In this document: positions 59,166 through 64,000 of the stretch, in pieces
Numbering within the stretch: the stretch's first letter is position 1
Layout: each line of letters starts with the position of its first letter
Assembly: GCA_946406115.1 (NCBI GenBank)
Contig: OX291553.1
Location: 15,195,001 to 15,259,000 of the forward strand
Length of the DNA: 64,000 nt
Origin: Apoda limacodes
Taxonomy: Eukaryota; Arthropoda; Insecta; Lepidoptera; Limacodidae
Reading direction: 5' to 3'
The notes under the pieces: model-generated
What the model was told of the DNA's origin: nothing
Databases searched by the model: none
The model's input: the letters and a program-made list of their open reading frames with translations, nothing else
Position numbers and translations under genes: made by a program

Positions 59166-60699
59166 TTACGATTTATGCTACGAAATTCAAAGGTTTTCTT
59201 AAAAAATACTTATATATTTGTGGTTATATTATTATTACTATTCTTTTAGTACGTACGTATGGTATAGGCAATAGTTTAAATCAAAAATTAATGATAATTT
59301 TAGTATAGTTATAAGAGTCATAAGTAGGTATGTATACTTAACTCCGAATGAGTTTGAGAATGAGAACTTATTGGTAACAAATTGTTTTTCTTGAGAATTC
59401 AATTGATAACAGCTAATTTGTTCCGTTATCGTCTTAAATAATTATCTTTTTATAACGTATTTCGTACAATGAGTTGTACAACAGAATTACGGGTGGGTAA
59501 CACACTTACCCTACACCGAATTATTCCAATGCCTCCCGATAAAGCTGCCTTTTCGATTCTCTCATATACGAATTATATTATAGCCTTCGCAAGTTCTGAA
59601 CCTGTTACTTGTCGGTTTTTATTTTATTATTCCGAAAATTTGGCTTGCTGGTAGAAACTAGCCATCGAACAAAATAATTCGCATATGAGAACTAGCCAAG
59701 TCAGACCTTAGGCTGCAATATATTATCCTAAGTTATAAGAAGAAATTATATTTTAAGTTGTTATAAAAAAATTTGACTGACCATTGAACTTGGCACCCAT
59801 TTAGATCTCACTTCTTTTTTCGTTGAGGTCAACATCCAAGGCATATATCATAATATTAAACTTGGCTCTCATTTCACATTAATGTTTTAGAAGGGATTAC
59901 TTATATTAAAATAGAATAAAATAAAATTCGCGCCCCCGTAAACTGGTGATGTTCATACATTTTCCGAATGATTAGCATCTCTGCTACTCTTATTCTTTGG
60001 GAGTTGGGTATGCAGATTCCAGGTGATGCTGCAACATCAGTTCAAAGTAGTTGAAGTAACAGATTACCAAATTTCGAATCGACCGGACCTGTGGAAGTTG
60101 CTCATATTCCTCTTATCAACTACAAAATAGCTGGACTTCAAACGGCAAAACAGATTTTCTTGGATCATAGCTAAATAACACCAAGCCACCTTTTAAAAAA
60201 AGAACTAAATCAAAATCGATATTAGGCCACTGCGATGCGATGCAACAGACAGATATACAGATACATACAGATATAGAGATATACAGATACATACCTCAAA
60301 CTTATAACACACCTCTGTTGTCATTAGAGGTTATAATAGGCCTTTACTTTCTGAAATGTATCTTCCCAAATGTTACCATAACATAACATAATCCTTGTAG
60401 TTAGTTTGACACAGCCTTATATACATTTGGATTCGAAATTGTGGATCACGAGATTCGATGCTCGCCCAGTAAATTGTATAATTTTCAAAGAAACCTAATA
60501 TTAACTACGATTCTAAGGCGATGTACACAATAATCGCTATTCTGCATAACGCTACATTCAGGAAAGCTATAGTTACAGTCCCGTTTAGGCAGGGATTTAC
60601 AACAATTTGTTAAGAAGCTATTATTATAAATCTAGTGCTTTAATACATTGAATGTAGAACCAAAAAGAAAAAAAACTACTATACTACTAAGTTGTTATC
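59166..60699. other. AT-rich stretch
   Basis: No gene recognised. A (CAGATA/TACATA)n simple tract lies at 60246-60291. Confidence 0.35.
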
Positions 60700-61345
60700 T
60701 ACTAATAACCTAAAAAATGTTTGTGAGTTAATATGTTTGTTATTCTTCACGCCAAAACTACTGAACCGATTTGAAATGGAGATAGTCTGTACCCTGAGAA
60801 TTAACACTAAAGCTTCGGTTTATCCTGACAAAATAATAGGCATATACCTAGGAATAATTATAATAGAATTTCCATAGCTCCAGCTACAGCTTTTTTTACC
60901 AAACTTCTTTACATAAATATTTTATTTTATACCACTAAGGTGGCAAACAAGCTTACGGTCCGCCTGATGGTTAGCGATCACCGTAGCCTATGAACGCTTG
61001 CAACATCAGGGGTATCACTTGCGCGTTGCCGACCCTTAAAAAATATAATTACTTCTTTTTTGAAGAACCCCATACTGTAGTCCTTAGAGAAATCCTTGGC
61101 AGGGACCTCATTCCACAACCCAAGCGTTCGCGGGAGGAAGTTTCTCTGAAACCGCACTGTACGCGACCATTCCGCGTTAATATATTCTAAATTATTTCAT
61201 AAGGCACCCAAAAATCCCATACATAGCTAATATAATATTATATTACATATATTTTATCCTGTTTATTGAAGGGATTGTCGTAGTAATCCCACGCCGATTA
61301 CCGAATCTAGCATAGCCGAAGCTGTGGAAAGATGCTAGGAAATAT
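60700..61345 (+). repeat. Family F relic interrupted by family A
   Basis: 60740-60845 has 'cttcacgccaaaactactgaac' and 'gagatagtctgtaccc' (in parts); 61255-61335 has 'cgtagtaatcccacgccgat', 'taccgaatctagcatagc'. The phrases match the order in family F, with family A copy 9 between them. Confidence 0.45.
60929..61171 (-). mobile_element. Non-LTR family A (copy 9), 3' fragment
   Basis: Minus-strand 3' UTR ('ataccactaaggtggcaaac') through the C-terminal codons to 'accgcactgtacgcgacca'. Truncated upstream. Confidence 0.9.
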
Positions 61346-61390
61346 ACATTTATATACATATACATCTACATACATACATATACATTTATA

Positions 61391-61538
61391 GTATGGAGTT
61401 CTTCAAGAAAGAAGTTATTAGATTTCTGAAGGGTCGGCAACGCCCGAGTGATACTCCCGGTGTTGCAAGCGTCCATAGGCTACGGTGACCGCTTACCATC
61501 AGGCGGACTGTAAGCTTGTTTGCCACCTTAGTGGTATA
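61391..61538 (+). mobile_element. Non-LTR family A (copy 10), 3' fragment
   Basis: 'gtatggagttcttcaagaaa' through the complete 3' UTR to 'ccaccttagtggtata' and an A-run. Strongly 5'-truncated. It follows a TATACA-rich simple tract (61345-61390). Confidence 0.9.
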
Positions 61539-62262
61539 TAAAAAAAACATACATACACATATTCCTCTGTCTGTATTTATTCTAAATCTTAAAATTCACT
61601 TAATTTATTTTTTTAAATTAAAAAATTTAGTATTCACAATAATCTAGTATGGCGGTGACTGTGTTTTATGAGCGGACAGACGCTAACAAAATATAATAAA
61701 ACAACATTTGCTAATGCAAATTTGCAAACAAAAAATTATATTAAAAATGTTTAAAGCTTCTGTTTCATACACAAAATGTCGTCAGGAAATTGTTGGTTGT
61801 GTATCACCTGGCCATCAACTAAGCAAGTTCTTATTTGGCTTATTTTCATACCTAAAAGATATATTATATATATGTTACAAATTAATAAGTTTATTTCTTA
61901 TATTACTTACATACGTTAAATAAAACAAAGAAAACATTCACTCTTTACATTTGGTTTCTGTGTCACCTTATCACAAACATTGTTGCGGCGATAATCTCAC
62001 TAGGTGTCACGTAGGACCAAAGTTGATGGTGAAAATAAGGTGTAGGTATTATGATGTGGGTTACCTATTAAGCTACTGGTTTTTTCTTCACACTCACACG
62101 AGTGTGAGCATTATACTACAAAATACAAGCTAAACTATTTAAAGATGTTTTACGAGGATTCCCCATAAATCGTGGAATTCATTCTCGCAGCCTGGATACA
62201 AAAAGGTTAGCTTTTACAAGTGCTTGCTCCCGCTATTACAGCCTCTTCAAGATAAAAGTGAT
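61539..62262. other. AT-rich stretch
   Basis: No feature recognised; the 71-codon frame at 61708-61923 has no motif. Confidence 0.35.
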
Positions 62263-62372
62263 GAGTTATTTAAAGGTTTAGCAACGCGCGAGAGATGCCT
62301 TTGTATATTGCAAGGTTACAGTGGCCGCTTAACATCAGGCAGACCGTTAACTTGTTTGCTAACTTAGTGGTT
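62263..62372 (+). mobile_element. Non-LTR family A (copy 11), diverged 3' fragment
   Basis: 'ggtttagcaacgcgcgag' to 'taacttagtggtt', with gaps relative to other copies. Old and short. Confidence 0.75.
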
Positions 62373-62602
62373 TCAAAAAACCTACATAGTACCTAGTAGT
62401 AGGTACCTGGCAATAGGTACGTTCTGACTAAAACAAACTTGCTGCAAGCGGGGGCGTGTCGCTCGCGATGGTACGGCACGCGCCGCGCCGGAGACGCTCC
62501 GGTGCAGCCGCTCTCAGGTATATTATTGAGTATAACTAAAGTATTCGAACTACAATACTTACCCATTGTGCCCATTTACTGGAGGCTATAAATATTAAAA
62601 CA

Positions 62603-62790
62603 AAACCGGCCAAGTGCGTACCTTATATATGTATGTCGCTATTTCGAGTCGCAAACGAAAGGTTCTCACTGAAAATCAGTGTTGTGACCATTTGGTCACA
62701 GCGTAATGCTGAGTGAGAACCCTTTTTGGCGCACAACTCAAATTAAGTTAATAGTGTTAACATTTAGTTTTTAATGTTCCTGTTTTTTTT
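62603..62790. repeat. Repeat fragments and a multi-hairpin segment
   Basis: 62603-62618 matches the start of family E ('aaaccggccaagtgcg'). The sequence then changes. 62661-62721 folds by eye into an outer 9-bp stem (GGTTCTCAC with GTGAGAACC) enclosing a perfect TGTGACCA-tt-TGGTCACA hairpin at 62683-62700 and smaller hairpins. A T-run at 62781-62793 leads into family A copy 12. It is possibly a structured LINE 3' UTR. Confidence 0.5.
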
Positions 62791-62792
62791 TT

Positions 62793-64000
62793 TATACCAC
62801 TAAGGTGGCAAACAAGCTTACGGTCGGCCTGATGGTAAGCGGTCACCGTAGCCTATGGACGCTTGCAACACCAGGGGCATCACTTGCGCGTTGCCGACCC
62901 TTCAGAAATCTAATAACTTCTTTCTTGAAGAACTCCATACTGTAGTCTTTGCAGAAAACCTTGGCAGGGAGCTCATTCCACAACTTCAGCGTTCGCGGGA
63001 GGAAGTTTCTCTGAAACCGCACTGTATGCGACCAGTTAGGTTCTAAAGTGTGAGAATGAATTCCCTGCCGATGGCGAGCGGTGCGATGGTAGAAAGTAGC
63101 CATGGGCATCATTTCGAACAATTCCTCAGAACACAACCCATTGTACAAGCGGTAGAACACACACAGTGAGGCAAAGTCTCTCCTCAGACTTAAGGGCTCG
63201 ATACCGCAAGTGTGTTTGGAATCGTCGACAATTCTCACAGCCCGACGTTGAACCGAGTCAAAAGGGCCAAGCTGGTATCCGGGTGCACCTGCCCAGAGAC
63301 GGCAGCAGAACTCCATATGGGGCCGAACTTGCGACTTGTAAAGTAACAACCTTTGCCCCGAGGTGAAGTACTGCTTCGCTCTGTTGAGTACACCAAGTTT
63401 TTTGGACGCAAGCTTCACCTTATCTTGTAAATGATCTCGGAACTGAACATCGCTGGAGATGTCGACACCAAGGATCCCAATGCTCTTGGAGATGGAGAGA
63501 GGAGTGTTCTGGAATTGTGGGACTACAGTGAATGGAGTTTTCTTAGCGGTGAACGCGCACACTTGTGTCTTTGTAGGGTTGAATCGGACCAAGTTTACCG
63601 GTCCCCAGTCAGAGACCTGGGACAGACCGATCTCAATATTGATACACAAGTTCTCCGCGGTTTTCCTCCACAACGGAACGAGGGATGTTTGCACGACCCG
63701 TGTAAAAAGCGTCTCCAGTACTGTCATCTGCATAGCAATGTATGTTGTTGATGTCCAACATGTCATTGATGATTGAGACAGCACAGAGCCTTGCGGGACA
63801 CCAGCATTAATGTCCATGCTATCAGAGCAACTACCGTCAACTACGGTTCGTATGCGTCTGCCGGACAAAAAGCTAGCCACCCATTTGCACAAACCCTCGG
63901 GCACTCCGTAAGATGGCAACTTCGGTAGAAGACCCCGGTGCCAGACCCGATCGAACGCCTTCGCTATGTCCAGGCTACATGCCAATGCCTCCCCCTGACT
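62793..64000 (-). mobile_element. Non-LTR family A (copy 12), continues beyond the window
   Basis: The longest and best-preserved copy. On the minus strand it enters at the right edge in the RT, just upstream of motif A, and ends with the standard short 3' UTR and A-run at 62793. It shows that family A has no RNase H domain after the RT and a 3' UTR of only about 60 bp. Confidence 0.95.
62843..63985 (-). pseudogene. Family A reverse transcriptase, palm frame-shifted within one long frame
   Basis: The frame is open for 380 codons. It has motif A (DIAKAFDRVWHRG), SFLSGRRIRTVVDGSC and motif B (AGVPQGSVLS). After that a small deletion shifts the frame: the YADD codons at 63723-63734 are out of frame and the protein reads YIAMQMTVLET instead. 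A second indel near 63640 restores the family frame (QVSDWGPVNLVRFNPTKTQV). Thumb and C-terminus are normal (FTAKKTPFTVVPQFQNTPLS, PHMEFCCRLWAGAPGYQLGP, RNFLPRTLKLWNELPAKV, IRFLKGRQRASDAPGVASVH). The long frame looks intact but lacks the catalytic aspartates, so the enzyme must be inactive. The N-terminal part lies beyond the window. Confidence 0.9.

Noticed and set aside
63431..63776. Plus-strand frames of 105-106 codons
   Set aside because: Antisense shadows of the family A RT on the minus strand.
1..64000. LTR retrotransposon or endogenous virus
   Set aside because: No paired long terminal repeats, primer-binding site, protease or integrase motifs were found. All RT sequences are of non-LTR type.

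Overview
The window looks like a gene-poor, AT-rich stretch of an insect nuclear genome, most probably a moth or butterfly (Lepidoptera). That assignment is inference from the repeat content: a tRNA-derived SINE with an ATT-rich tail, several non-LTR retrotransposon families with 3' ends of the kind I associate with Lepidoptera, and dispersed elements ending in 'ccaagtgcgagtc...' and '...ggaaccct'. No complete host gene, rRNA gene, bacterial-type operon, CRISPR array or LTR retrotransposon could be supported. Nearly every recognisable coding stretch is a dead or truncated retrotransposon gene.

Layout. 0-5 kb: a 3' scrap of non-LTR family A, then a 1.68 kb element with 26-bp terminal inverted repeats that carries a zinc-finger gene broken by a 95-bp tandem duplication, then a SINE. 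7-13.3 kb: a TA-flanked MITE candidate, two family A copies and a reverse-strand non-LTR element (family B). 15-20 kb: a + strand non-LTR element (family C) and a small family A piece. 22-28 kb: dispersed repeats (family E), an inverted-repeat element, a candidate host exon and a reverse-strand non-LTR element (family D) whose 321-codon frame still has its YADD motif. 28.4-31.9 kb: one family A copy split by two later insertions. 34-42 kb: a 176-bp repeat (H), another family A relic, a pre-miRNA-sized hairpin and a 312-bp foldback element. 42-50 kb: family J, E and F repeats and a 41-bp minisatellite. 51-54.5 kb: a deleted family A copy that retains endonuclease sequence, and a family E repeat with a Jockey-like 3' end nested inside. 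54.8-56.1 kb: an unexplained cluster of AATAAGGTCC decamers beginning near a possible promoter and first exon. 57.4 kb: an identical second copy of the 176-bp repeat. 58-64 kb: CpG-richer unclassified sequence and four family A copies, the last running off the right edge.

Family A dominates, with twelve copies on both strands. It encodes an endonuclease and reverse transcriptase without a recognisable RNase H, and has a very short 3' UTR. None of the copies seen here looks able to move: each is truncated, frameshifted or internally deleted. Most of the remaining sequence is AT-rich and silent by eye. The points most worth following are the zinc-finger TIR element, the decamer cluster, the identical 176-bp pair, two short exon-like segments with good acceptor sites, and several strongly self-complementary segments.
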